From DATKDP01 sp035546335 (GTDB taxonomy: Bacteria > Acidobacteriota > Thermoanaerobaculia > Gp7-AA8), in contig DATKDP010000009.1 in NCBI GenBank assembly GCA_035546335.1, forward strand, positions 1 to 5,486: DNA of 5,486 nt, in the 5' to 3' direction. Positions 1 to 5,483 of this stretch are shown in pieces (the first letter of the stretch is position 1; each line of letters opens with the position of its first letter). Made by a program: the position numbers and the translations under genes. The notes beneath the pieces are model-generated. The model saw only the letters and a program-made list of their open reading frames with translations. It ran no database searches and was not told the DNA's origin.

Positions 1-3000
1 AACCGTCGCGCGGATCGATCTCGCGCAGATCGCAGCCGGCCGTTGCCGTGCCGGCGAGGCCGATGTAGAAGTTGCGCTCGAGCCGGGTCTCGTTGCCGGC
101 GTCATCGCGTGCGAGAGCGATCGCGGTGTGGCCGCCGGCGGAGCTGACGGTATGCGGCGTAGTGACCTCGGATCCATCGACGAAGAGGCGAGAGGCGAGA
201 GGCGAGAGACGAGTGTCGGAGGCATCGATCGACAGGATGGCGCGCTCGGGGAAGCGCGCACCTTCGGCGAGCGGCAGGGCGGCCTCGAGGATGGCGAGGG
301 TTGGCGGGGTCAGGTCGGCGGTGACTGTGATGGAGAGAGACGAGGGACCAGAGACGAGAGGCGAGGGGATCGTCGAGACGGTGATGACGTTCTCGCCTTC
401 GACGAGAGGGAGCGCGTCGAGGACGAAGGCGCCGGCAGGATCGAGAGCGAGGGTCGATTCCACGCTCTCGCCGCTCGCCGTTCGCCGCTCAACGCTCACA
501 CCCGCCGCCTTCGCAGCCGTCAGCACGCGCCCCGCGACGCGCGTGAACGGCCGGTTGGTCAGAAGCCCGCCGGCCGGATGCGTGAGGATGATGCCCGGAC
601 CCGCCGCCTCGCGGGTGACGACGACCTCGTCGCGGCCGAAGTTGCCGGCGGCGTCGCGGCCGGCGGCAACGATCGCGTTCTCCCCCTCATCGAGCGGGAG
701 CGCCGTGACGCTGAAGTTGCCGCCGCTCAAGGTCGCGAGCCGGCCGTTCACCGTCACCTCGATCGCATCGCCCGCGGTTCCGGCGACATCGATCGCCGCC
801 ACCTCCGCCGGTCCTGATGCGGGGGAGGTGATCGTGACCACCGGAGGCGTCCGATCGATCGTGAAGGCGACGGACGAAGACGCGGTGTTGCCAACCGAAT
901 CGGTCGCTGTCGCGGCGAGGGTGTACGCGCCGTCAGCGGTGACCGGCGAGCCGGAGTTGAAGGGCCCGCCGTTGAGCGTGACCGCCGGCGTGACGCCCGG
1001 CTCGCCGGTGCGCACTTCGGGGCGGATCTCGCGATTGAAGATCGCATCCGGCGGGATCGGCGTGCCGCTCTCCAGAATCTCGAGCGATGGCGGTTGCGAC
1101 TTGAGTCGCACCTCGTACGGCACCTCGGTTCGATTGCCGGCGCGATCGGTGAGCTCGATGCGGAATCGGTTCAGCCCTTCCGCGAGCGTGATGCCGGAGA
1201 GGGTGAACGTGCCGTTCGCGGCGGGCGTCGTCTGCGGACCGCCGGAGATGGCTACGGTCGCGACATCGTCGTCGGTCGTTCCGCTGATCGACGAGACCGC
1301 CGTGCGGATGGTCGATCCGTTCGCCGGATCGATGGCGTGCAGAGCCGGCGCGGTGAGATCGATGCGGAAGGGGAGCGTGAGCGGTGCAGCAGCGTTGCCC
1401 GCGCAGTCGGCCGCCTCGACGACGAGCGTGTGCGCCCCTTCGGCGCTGATCTGCGTCCCGGGCGTGTACGGCTGCCCGTCGAGCCTCGCCTGCATCGCGA
1501 CGGAGGGATCGGCGTCGGTGACGCGGACGAAGAGCGCGATCGCCCGTCCCACCGCGCGGTTCGCGGCGAAGGGCGCACCCCCTTCGGTCACTTCGATCTG
1601 CGGTGCGGTGCGATCGATGCGGATCGCGATCTGCTGTCGCGCGAGATGCCCGACGGAATCGGCCGCTTCGACGACGATCGACTTCGGCCCTTCCGCGCCC
1701 GTAGGCAGCGTTGCGGTCCAGGCCGAGCCCGCAACTGTCGCCGTCACGCTCGCCTCCGGCGCTCCGCCGGGAGCCCCGATCGACACGGTGACCCGATCGA
1801 GTCTCGGATCGGAGACCGTGCCGGAGAGCGCGATCGATCCGCTGTTGCTGCAGGCGTTCGCCAGGGGGGCGGCGATCGCCAGCTCCGGAGCGCGCGTGTC
1901 GAGGATCAGCGTCAGCGTCTTCGCCGTCTGATTGCCTGCGCGATCGGTGGCGAGAAGGTCGAAACGGTTCGCTCCTTCGAGAAGGTTCAGATCCTTCGAT
2001 ATGAATGTCTTCGTCGCGGCATCGATCGTCGCCGCGACTCCGTTCAGCAGAACCGTCTTCGCATCGTCCGATCCGCCGCGCAGTGCGATGAGCGGCGTCG
2101 CGATCGCGGCGCTGTCGGCGTGGGAGGTGATCGTGATCGCGGGAGGTGTCTTGTCGATGACGAAGCCGGCGGGAGTGATCACCGTCTCGTGACCTGCGGC
2201 ATCGGTCACCGTCGCGGCGATCGTGTACGACCCCTCCGCCGTGATTGGAGTGCCCGGCGTCCACGGCTGCTCGTTCCCATTCGAGGTGATGGTCGCAACG
2301 ACCGTCGTCGCCGTGAGATCGGCGACTTCGAGCTGCGGCTGAAGATCGCGATTGAAGTGCGCGCCGTCGGGAAACGGACTGCCGTTCTCGAGGAGGAGCC
2401 GCACCTCCGGCGCGCTCTTGTCGAGCACGAACGCGATCGGTCCTGCCGTCGTCGTGTTGCCCGCCTTGTCCTTCGCCGTGACGACGATCGTGTGGTTCCG
2501 TTCGTCTTCGATCGCCGACCCGAGGGCGTAGGGAGTGCCGTTGAGGAGAGCCTCGAGCGGCTCGGGATTCACGTCGGAGCTCACCGCCTCGACCGCGAGA
2601 TCGGCGCTGAAGATCCGCCCGCTGACGAGCGGAGCGCCGCCCACCTCGAGCGCGAGCGACGGCGGGGTCTTGTCGATCGTGAAGTGGACATCGAGATCGA
2701 CGATCCACCCCACGGTATCGACCACACGCACCTCGAGATGGTGCTCCCGCTCCCCGGTGATCGGGGTCGCGAGATCGTACGGCTCGCCGTTCAGCGCCGC
2801 CGTCGTCGTCGTCTCGCTCTCGTCGCTGATCCGCACCTCGGGGAGGACGTCGTGGTCGACATACGAGTCGTCGAGAAGACGCTTCGCCCCATCGAAGATC
2901 TCGACCAGCGGCTTGGTCTTGTCGATGAAAAAGATGATCGGATCGAGCGTCGTCACGTGACCCGCCCGGTCGCGTGCCTCGCCGGCGAAGGTGTGCTTCT

Positions 3001-4807
3001 GCTCCGCCGTGATCGGCGTGCCGGAAACGAAGGGGGCGCCGTTCAGCGTGAAGGCGGCAGACTGCGGCGTGAGGTCGTCGACCTCGATCACGAGCGTGAG
3101 GTCACGGTTGTAGCTTCCGGCGCCGAACGGCGAGCCTCCCTCGAGGATGCGAATCACGGGCGCCGTCTTGTCGACGGCGAAGCTCACCGGTCCCGCGGTC
3201 GTCGTCCAGCCGAGCTCGTCGGTCACGGTGACGAGGAGCGTGTGGAGCGCCTCCGCGGTGATGGGCGTTCCGGGATCGGCGGCGTGTGCGATGTCGTACG
3301 GCTCTCCGCCGAGGGTTGCAACGATCGTCGTCGAGGTGAGGTCCTCGACTTCGACGAAGGGGGTGATGTCGCGATCGAACACTGCGCCCGTGGTCAGCGG
3401 AGCGCCGGCGACGACGATGCGGACGACGGGGGGAGTCTTGTCGATGAGGAACGTCACCTGACCATCCGAAGCGTTGCCCGCGCTGTCGATCGCGCGAACG
3501 CGGATCGTGTGCAGCCCTTCGCTCTCGACCGTCGAGCCTTCGGTGAAGGGCTCTCCGTCGAGCTCGATCGTGCGCGCGGGGCTCGCGTCGATGTCATCGG
3601 TCACGCGAATCAGGGGAGCGACGTTCCGGTTGAACTTCTTTCCGGTGGGCAGCGGGCTCTCCCCTTCGAAGAACTCGATGACAGGCGCCGTGAAGTCGAC
3701 CGGCGACTTGGCGAAGAGCTCGTCGGCGTACGACTCGCCGCGGACCGCGGCCCAGACGCCGATGCGCCCTGCAGTGAGTCGCGAGGGCGACGAGTCGGCG
3801 GCGTCGATCGAGAACGTTTCCGGCTCCGCTTCGCCGTCGAGCCAGAAGCGGGCGCGGATGTGCGTCGTCTCTCCGATCACGTCCGACTGGATGAGGAAGC
3901 GGTACCACTTGCCTGGCTCGGGGGTGACGTTGCTGTCGATGATGCTCTCTTCCTCGAAGGAGCCGAGGGGCGTGCCATCCTCGGCGCGGCCGCGGAAACC
4001 GAAGAGCTGCATCGTCAGCTTCGACGAGCCCGGCTGTGACCAGAGCCCGAGGAGGTAGTAGCGATCCGTTTCGGGATAGGAGGAGAAGAAGGTGATTCCG
4101 GCGCGCGCGTCGGCGGCGGTGCGGATCAGGCGCCCGCGGAGCTCGAACCGTCCGCGGCCGTCGAACGATTTCGTCGTCAGCGTCGTGAACGTTCCGATGC
4201 GCGGCGTCTTCCCTTCCGGTTTGCCCGATGCCTGCTTTGTCCCGTAGACGATGTTCGTGCCGCGATTCCCCTGCGTTGGATCGGGCCAGGTCTTGAAGAT
4301 TCCCTCGGCCGCCGGGCCCGGCTGTCCTACCGCGGTGTCCACCCATCCCGCCGGGCTCGCCTGCGTTGGGTACGATTGAAAGTCTTCGCTGTGGATCACC
4401 TCCGGAGGGATCTGGGCGAGGGCGGGTTGAGCGATCGTCGTGAGGATCGCGAGGGTCGCGAGGATGGTGTGACGGAAGGCCGCTGTGATCCCGAGCGGTT
4501 GGGCGGGCGGGAAGGCGAAGGATCTCCGGCGTCGGGCTGATGCTCCCGACGGGCTCGTCGGTCGGACAAGAAACCGGATCTGCGGCGCTGCGCCGATGTT
4601 TCCTGCGGCGGGCGTTCCGTCGCGCGGTGTCGTGTCGTCCGGCGTGGGGGTGGACTCGATCGGAGACATTGGACCAGCGTGGAGATCCCTCGCTTCCCCA
4701 CCCACCCACCCGCTCGGGATGACAGCAGAGACGACAGTCGCCTGTAGATCGCGATCCAGGCAGCCTGCCGTTCGCGGTCGATTCATTTCGTTTTCGGATC
4801 GAGGCAT
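1..4807 (-). CDS. Giant secreted multi-domain protein: signal peptide, LamG-like jelly roll, at least 14 Ig-like repeats (C-terminus cut by window edge)
   Basis: I see an open frame of at least 1,602 codons from ATG 4805-4807 to the left edge, with an in-frame TGA just upstream (4856-4858). Numbered from that ATG, residues 1-110 are low-complexity and partly repeat-derived. Residues about 107-131 are a signal peptide, about 141-366 a jelly-roll domain, and 373 to the edge tandem Ig-like domains. Mature Cys residues are very few (I count three). Such architectures are typical of exported surface, adhesion or matrix proteins; I see no catalytic motif, so the ligand or function is unknown. I chose ATG 4807 because AAGGAA (4818-4823) precedes it by 10 nt. 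ATG 4786 and ATG 4669 are alternatives, and an unorthodox start at ATC 4489 would fit the signal peptide best. No ATG, GTG or TTG lies in frame between 4669 and the signal peptide. The last residues in view (AGCDLREIDPRDG) leave the Ig pattern, so another module may follow. I am sure of the gene and unsure of its start and role. Confidence 0.9.
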   Translation of the reverse strand, partial: MPRSENEMNRPRTAGCLDRDLQATVVSAVIPSGWVGGEARDLHAGPMSPIESTPTPDDTTPRDGTPAAGNIGAAPQIRFLVRPTSPSGASARRRRSFAFPPAQPLGITAAFRHTILATLAILTTIAQPALAQIPPEVIHSEDFQSYPTQASPAGWVDTAVGQPGPAAEGIFKTWPDPTQGNRGTNIVYGTKQASGKPEGKTPRIGTFTTLTTKSFDGRGRFELRGRLIRTAADARAGITFFSSYPETDRYYLLGLWSQPGSSKLTMQLFGFRGRAEDGTPLGSFEEESIIDSNVTPEPGKWYRFLIQSDVIGETTHIRARFWLDGEAEPETFSIDAADSSPSRLTAGRIGVWAAVRGESYADELFAKSPVDFTAPVIEFFEGESPLPTGKKFNRNVAPLIRVTDDIDASPARTIELDGEPFTEGSTVESEGLHTIRVRAIDSAGNASDGQVTFLIDKTPPVVRIVVAGAPLTTGAVFDRDITPFVEVEDLTSTTIVATLGGEPYDIAHAADPGTPITAEALHTLLVTVTDELGWTTTAGPVSFAVDKTAPVIRILEGGSPFGAGSYNRDLTLVIEVDDLTPQSAAFTLNGAPFVSGTPITAEQKHTFAGEARDRAGHVTTLDPIIFFIDKTKPLVEIFDGAKRLLDDSYVDHDVLPEVRISDESETTTTAALNGEPYDLATPITGEREHHLEVRVVDTVGWIVDLDVHFTIDKTPPSLALEVGGAPLVSGRIFSADLAVEAVSSDVNPEPLEALLNGTPYALGSAIEDERNHTIVVTAKDKAGNTTTAGPIAFVLDKSAPEVRLLLENGSPFPDGAHFNRDLQPQLEVADLTATTVVATITSNGNEQPWTPGTPITAEGSYTIAATVTDAAGHETVITPAGFVIDKTPPAITITSHADSAAIATPLIALRGGSDDAKTVLLNGVAATIDAATKTFISKDLNLLEGANRFDLLATDRAGNQTAKTLTLILDTRAPELAIAAPLANACSNSGSIALSGTVSDPRLDRVTVSIGAPGGAPEASVTATVAGSAWTATLPTGAEGPKSIVVEAADSVGHLARQQIAIRIDRTAPQIEVTEGGAPFAANRAVGRAIALFVRVTDADPSVAMQARLDGQPYTPGTQISAEGAHTLVVEAADCAGNAAAPLTLPFRIDLTAPALHAIDPANGSTIRTAVSSISGTTDDDVATVAISGGPQTTPAANGTFTLSGITLAEGLNRFRIELTDRAGNRTEVPYEVRLKSQPPSLEILESGTPIPPDAIFNREIRPEVRTGEPGVTPAVTLNGGPFNSGSPVTADGAYTLAATATDSVGNTASSSVAFTIDRTPPVVTITSPASGPAEVAAIDVAGTAGDAIEVTVNGRLATLSGGNFSVTALPLDEGENAIVAAGRDAAGNFGRDEVVVTREAAGPGIILTHPAGGLLTNRPFTRVAGRVLTAAKAAGVSVERRTASGESVESTLALDPAGAFVLDALPLVEGENVITVSTIPSPLVSGPSSLSITVTADLTPPTLAILEAALPLAEGARFPERAILSIDASDTRLSPLASRLFVDGSEVTTPHTVSSAGGHTAIALARDDAGNETRLERNFYIGLAGTATAGCDLREIDPRDG
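185..212 (+). repeat. Heptanucleotide tandem repeat inside the giant gene (tract 1)
   Basis: Four consecutive 7-mers are seen: three gaggcga and one gagacga. They lie in Ig-like unit 14 and encode part of DTRLSPLASRLFVDG on the minus strand. A 7-bp unit is not a multiple of three, so gain or loss of one unit would shift the frame. Confidence 0.8.
337..364 (+). repeat. Heptanucleotide tandem repeat inside the giant gene (tract 2, degenerate)
   Basis: Four 7-mers are seen: gagacga, gggacca (degenerate), gagacga, gaggcga. Length and unit match the tract at 185-212, 152 bp away. It encodes the Ser/Pro-rich end of Ig-like unit 13 (SPLVSGPSSLS). The repeat at two places in one gene argues that it is a dispersed simple repeat of this genome and not protein-driven. 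Confidence 0.65.
3707..4387 (-). other. Concanavalin A/LamG-like jelly-roll domain
   Basis: These are residues about 141-366 of the giant protein. The segment opens with EDFQSYP and continues with alternating strand-like stretches: FELRGRLIRTA, AGITFFSS, DRYYLLGLWSQP, PGKWYRFLIQSDV, HIRARFWLDGE, and a closing GRIGVWAAVRGESYADELF. The W-Y-R-F, R-A-R-F-W-L-D-G and G-R-I-G-V-W series is the usual pattern of LamG and DUF1080-type jelly rolls, which often bind glycans or other surface ligands. I see no glycosidase catalytic signature. It is placed directly after the signal peptide and before the Ig array, so it would be the most membrane-distal N-terminal module if the protein is C-terminally anchored. 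That topology is inference. Confidence 0.65.
4415..4489 (-). other. Sec signal peptide of the giant protein
   Basis: The encoded stretch ITAAFRHTILATLAILTT is followed by IAQPALA and then Q. It has a short n-region with Arg and His, a hydrophobic core, and an A-L-A cleavage motif, predicting cleavage before the Gln at 4412-4414. As a 25-residue unit starting at 4489 it would be an ideal signal peptide. Read from ATG 4807 it sits 106 residues inside the protein, and from ATG 4669 it sits 60 residues in, both unusually deep. There is no lipobox Cys at the cleavage site, so I expect a soluble or surface-bound exported protein, not a lipoprotein. Confidence 0.75.
4482..4527 (+). repeat. Interspersed 46-bp repeat, copy A
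   Basis: The sequence begins gctgtgatcccgagcgg and ends ggcgaaggatctcc, with a GGG-rich middle. By direct alignment it matches the reverse complement of 4681-4726 at 39 of 46 positions. It resembles the widespread TGTCATCCtGAGCG...GCGAAGGATCT repeats known from many environmental bacteria (recalled, not searched). Its left end overlaps the first codons of the signal peptide: on the minus strand its edge reads GGGATCACAGC. Confidence 0.8.
4681..4726 (-). repeat. Interspersed 46-bp repeat, copy B (inverted)
   Basis: On the minus strand it begins gctgtcatcccgagcgg and ends gcgagggatctcc. With copy A (4482-4527) it forms an inverted pair around a 153-bp spacer (4528-4680), so the transcript of the giant gene could fold across it. 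The spacer itself has no recognisable gene beyond the in-frame leader of the giant ORF and contains ATG 4667-4669. Confidence 0.8.
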
Positions 4808-4817
4808 CAGTTCACAG

Positions 4818-4823
4818 TTCCTT
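4818..4823 (-). promoter_or_regulatory. Possible ribosome binding site for ATG 4807
   Basis: The minus strand reads AAGGAA, 10 nt before ATG 4805-4807. The spacing is a little long, but it is the best Shine-Dalgarno match before any in-frame start of the giant gene. ATG 4669 has only weak purine runs far upstream and ATC 4489 has none close by. Confidence 0.4.
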
Positions 4824-4824
4824 C

Positions 4825-4885
4825 GCGTTGGGAAATCAATCGGCGCGTTGGTGAATCAATCGGTTGCGTTGGTCGATGAATCGGT
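4825..4885. repeat. Three phased direct repeats of about 20 bp
   Basis: Units are gcgttgggaaatcaatcggc (4825-4844), gcgttggtgaatcaatcggt (4845-4864) and gcgttggtcgatgaatcggt (4866-4885). Start-to-start spacing is 20 and 21 bp, about two helical turns, so all units face the same side of the DNA. They sit 18-78 bp upstream of ATG 4807. This is compatible with operator sites for a regulator of the giant gene, or with a decayed tandem repeat tied to the neighbouring REP-like element. I cannot identify a binding protein. Confidence 0.6.
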
Positions 4886-4891
4886 ATGGGG

Positions 4892-4921
4892 CAATCCCAG
4901 GCCGCGAGGGTGGCCGGAACA
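4892..4921 (+). repeat. REP-like palindromic repeat, copy 1
   Basis: The block begins caatcccaggccgcga and matches 5427-5456 at 27 of 30 positions in the same orientation. It folds as ggccgc (4900-4905), loop gagg, gtggcc (4910-4915). The stem change relative to copy 2 turns a G-C pair into a G-U wobble, so the fold is kept. This is typical of REP/BIME-type elements; no RAYT transposase is present in the window. Confidence 0.7.
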
Positions 4922-4945
4922 AACGTCGCGGAGTCCGCAGACGTT
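4922..4945. repeat. Hairpin with 10-bp stem
   Basis: The arm aacgtcgcgg (4922-4931) pairs with ccgc plus gacgtt (4935-4945), with loop agt and a single bulged A at 4939. It follows the REP-like palindrome by six bases and precedes the long inverted repeat by three, so the three hairpins form one continuous structured block. No T-tract follows, so it is not a classic terminator. Confidence 0.65.
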
Positions 4946-4948
4946 ACA

Positions 4949-5027
4949 GCCGAACTTGTCGCGGATGCGGGGTACGGCCATCGCGAGCACGGTTGAGCAT
5001 CGCGCCGCATCCGCGACAAAGTTCGGC
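4949..5027. repeat. Long inverted repeat (22-23-bp arms), potential stem-loop
   Basis: The left arm 4949-4970 (gccgaacttgtcgcggatgc and gg) is the reverse complement of 5005-5027 apart from one inserted base. The 34-bp interior contains a second short pairing, cgcga 4982-4986 with tcgcg 5000-5004. It could be a miniature mobile element, a REP-type cluster (BIME) or a structured RNA; the sequence alone does not decide. No gene overlaps it. Confidence 0.7.
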
Positions 5028-5048
5028 CACATGGAGTTCGGCCACATG
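5021..5048 (+). repeat. 13-bp direct duplication
   Basis: gttcggccacatg occurs at 5021-5033 and again at 5036-5048, separated by two bases. The first copy is the outer end of the right arm of the long inverted repeat, so the second looks like a local duplication or a target-site trace at the element's edge. It is followed by the perfect palindrome ggccgcggcc (5050-5059). Confidence 0.7.
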
Positions 5049-5095
5049 CGGCCGCGGCCACGCCGGGAAGAAGCGATGCAGCGTGCTCCTTGTCG

Positions 5096-5101
5096 TAGAA
5101 T
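5096..5101 (+). promoter_or_regulatory. Possible -10 box for the antitoxin gene
   Basis: tagaat matches the TATAAT consensus at five of six positions and would give a leader of roughly 25 nt before ATG 5132. I see no good -35 hexamer 16-18 bp upstream, so the call is weak. Confidence 0.3.
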
Positions 5102-5119
5102 GAGTCGCTGACCAACCGC

Positions 5120-5125
5120 GGAGAG
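5120..5125 (+). promoter_or_regulatory. Ribosome binding site of the antitoxin gene
   Basis: ggagag lies 6 nt before ATG 5132-5134, a good Shine-Dalgarno match at normal spacing. It supports this ATG as the start. Confidence 0.6.
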
Positions 5126-5131
5126 ACGCGC

Positions 5132-5362
5132 ATGAAACTCACGGGACGGGTGATCAACGGAAAGATCGAGATCGATGACGACGCACCGCTGCCGGAAGGG
5201 GCGTCAGTCGAGGTGATGATCGACGAGGCCGGAGAGGCGTACGATCTCACTGAGGAAGAGGACGAAGAGCTGTGGCAGGCGCACCTGGCCATCGAGAGGG
5301 GTGAGTTCGTGACCTCTGACGACGTTCTGGCTAGGTTGCGCTCACAACGTGCGCGGCCGTGA
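5132..5362 (+). CDS. Small acidic protein, likely type II toxin-antitoxin antitoxin
   Basis: The protein has 76 residues. Residues about 1-30 (MKLTGRVINGKIEID, then LPEGASVEVMID) look like a short beta-rich N-terminal module of the G-R-V-x-N-G-x-I kind seen in small antitoxin-like families. Residues about 33-60 are strongly acidic and helical (LTEEEDEELWQAHLAIERGE). The tail E-R-G-E-F-V-T-S-D-D-V-L-A-R-L-R resembles the C-terminal toxin-binding segment of RelB/ParD-type antitoxins, which neutralise a RelE/ParE toxin and repress their own operon. A good RBS precedes it, and its TGA overlaps a GTG that would start the partner gene (GTGA), the usual coupling in such operons. The partner is only a stub here, so this would be an orphan antitoxin. 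Family assignment is from memory of motifs, without a search; a non-TA hypothetical protein remains possible. Confidence 0.65.
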   Translation: MKLTGRVINGKIEIDDDAPLPEGASVEVMIDEAGEAYDLTEEEDEELWQAHLAIERGEFVTSDDVLARLRSQRARP

Positions 5363-5463
5363 CGGCGCAGCGCTTCCAGGTTTCCGACAACCGATTCTTC
5401 ACACAGGTTCATCAAAGCATAGGGATCAATCCCAGGCCGCGAAGGCGGCCGGCACATCCATAG
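5359..5463 (+). pseudogene. Possible truncated toxin gene (34-codon stub)
   Basis: GTG 5359-5361 overlaps the antitoxin stop. The frame reads VTAQRFQVSDNRFFTQVHQS and then enters the REP-like copy at 5427, ending at TAG 5461-5463. RelE/ParE toxins are usually about 90-110 residues and often begin with a short R-x-x-V-S-D/E strand before the first helix. The first 10-11 residues fit that, while everything after them does not. I infer that the toxin gene was deleted or replaced downstream of about codon 11. The alternative is that this is a chance frame with no ancestral toxin. Confidence 0.35.
5427..5456 (+). repeat. REP-like palindromic repeat, copy 2
   Basis: The block begins caatcccaggccgcga. 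The perfect stem ggccgc (5435-5440), loop gaag, gcggcc (5445-5450) matches copy 1 at 4892-4921. It lies in the end of the toxin stub and is followed at once by the GC hairpin at 5464-5483, so the two palindromes may be one composite element. Confidence 0.7.
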
Positions 5464-5483
5464 CCCCGCCCGTGAGGGCGGGG
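5464..5483. repeat. Perfect 8-bp GC hairpin
   Basis: ccccgccc (5464-5471), loop gtga, gggcgggg (5476-5483). On the plus strand it is followed by only ttg before the window ends, and on the minus strand by no T-run. It is therefore more likely part of the REP-like element than a proven intrinsic terminator, though it could end transcription of the antitoxin. Confidence 0.6.

Larger units (their letters stand above)
50..3691 (-). repeat. Tandem array of 14 Ig-like domains (protein-level repeats)
   Basis: Unit boundaries, set at the T/S of D-K-T-P-P, are: 3437-3691, 3167-3436, 2918-3166, 2669-2917, 2417-2668, 2150-2416, 1895-2149, 1610-1894, 1355-1609, 1100-1354, 851-1099, 602-850, 311-601, and about 50-310. 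There are two subtypes. Type A (units 1-6, 9, 11, 14) has a G-x-P-x-x-x-G-x-x-F-N-R-D strand, L-N-G-x-P-(F/Y), and G-T-P-I-T-A-E-x-x-H-T. Type B (7, 8, 10, 12, 13) is looser; most of these units have L-x-E-G-x-N before D-x-A-G-N, resembling glucodextranase-B-like or other bacterial Ig domains. Units diverge strongly at the nucleotide level, apart from the short cttgtcga at linkers (DK codons). This suggests an old array rather than a recent expansion. Units 8 and 9 each hold one Cys. Confidence 0.85.
4808..5131. other. Divergent intergenic region without a supported gene
   Basis: No reading frame here looks like protein: a minus-strand frame crossing it is Ser/Arg-rich and antisense to the antitoxin. 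The stretch must hold the promoters of both divergent genes. It is filled with phased direct repeats (4825-4885), a REP-like palindrome (4892-4921), two more hairpins (4922-4945, 4949-5027) and a 13-bp duplication (5021-5048). Confidence 0.7.

Noticed and set aside
72..1931. 619-codon plus-strand open frame
   Set aside because: Ser/Ala/Pro/Val-rich shadow of the same Ig-like gene, with no domain logic.
933..2708. 591-codon minus-strand open frame
   Set aside because: Arg-rich low-complexity product in the wrong frame; the Ig-like motifs are in another minus frame.
1094..4039. 981-codon plus-strand open frame
   Set aside because: Arg/Asp/Gly-rich with no recognisable domain; it is antisense to the Ig-like array, and its length reflects the GC-rich codon pattern of the minus-strand gene.
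3594..4709. 371-codon minus-strand open frame
   Set aside because: Arg/Pro-rich out-of-frame shadow of the signal peptide and jelly-roll region; its beginning is a translation of the interspersed repeat.
4807..5457. 216-codon minus-strand open frame ending at TGATG next to ATG 4807
   Set aside because: Antisense to the antitoxin with a Ser run opposite the Glu/Asp stretch, and built from REP-like sequence; the apparent coupling to the giant gene is most likely chance.
5464..5483. Rho-independent terminator
   Set aside because: The stem is strong but no T-tract is visible on either strand; the window ends three bases later, so it cannot be confirmed.
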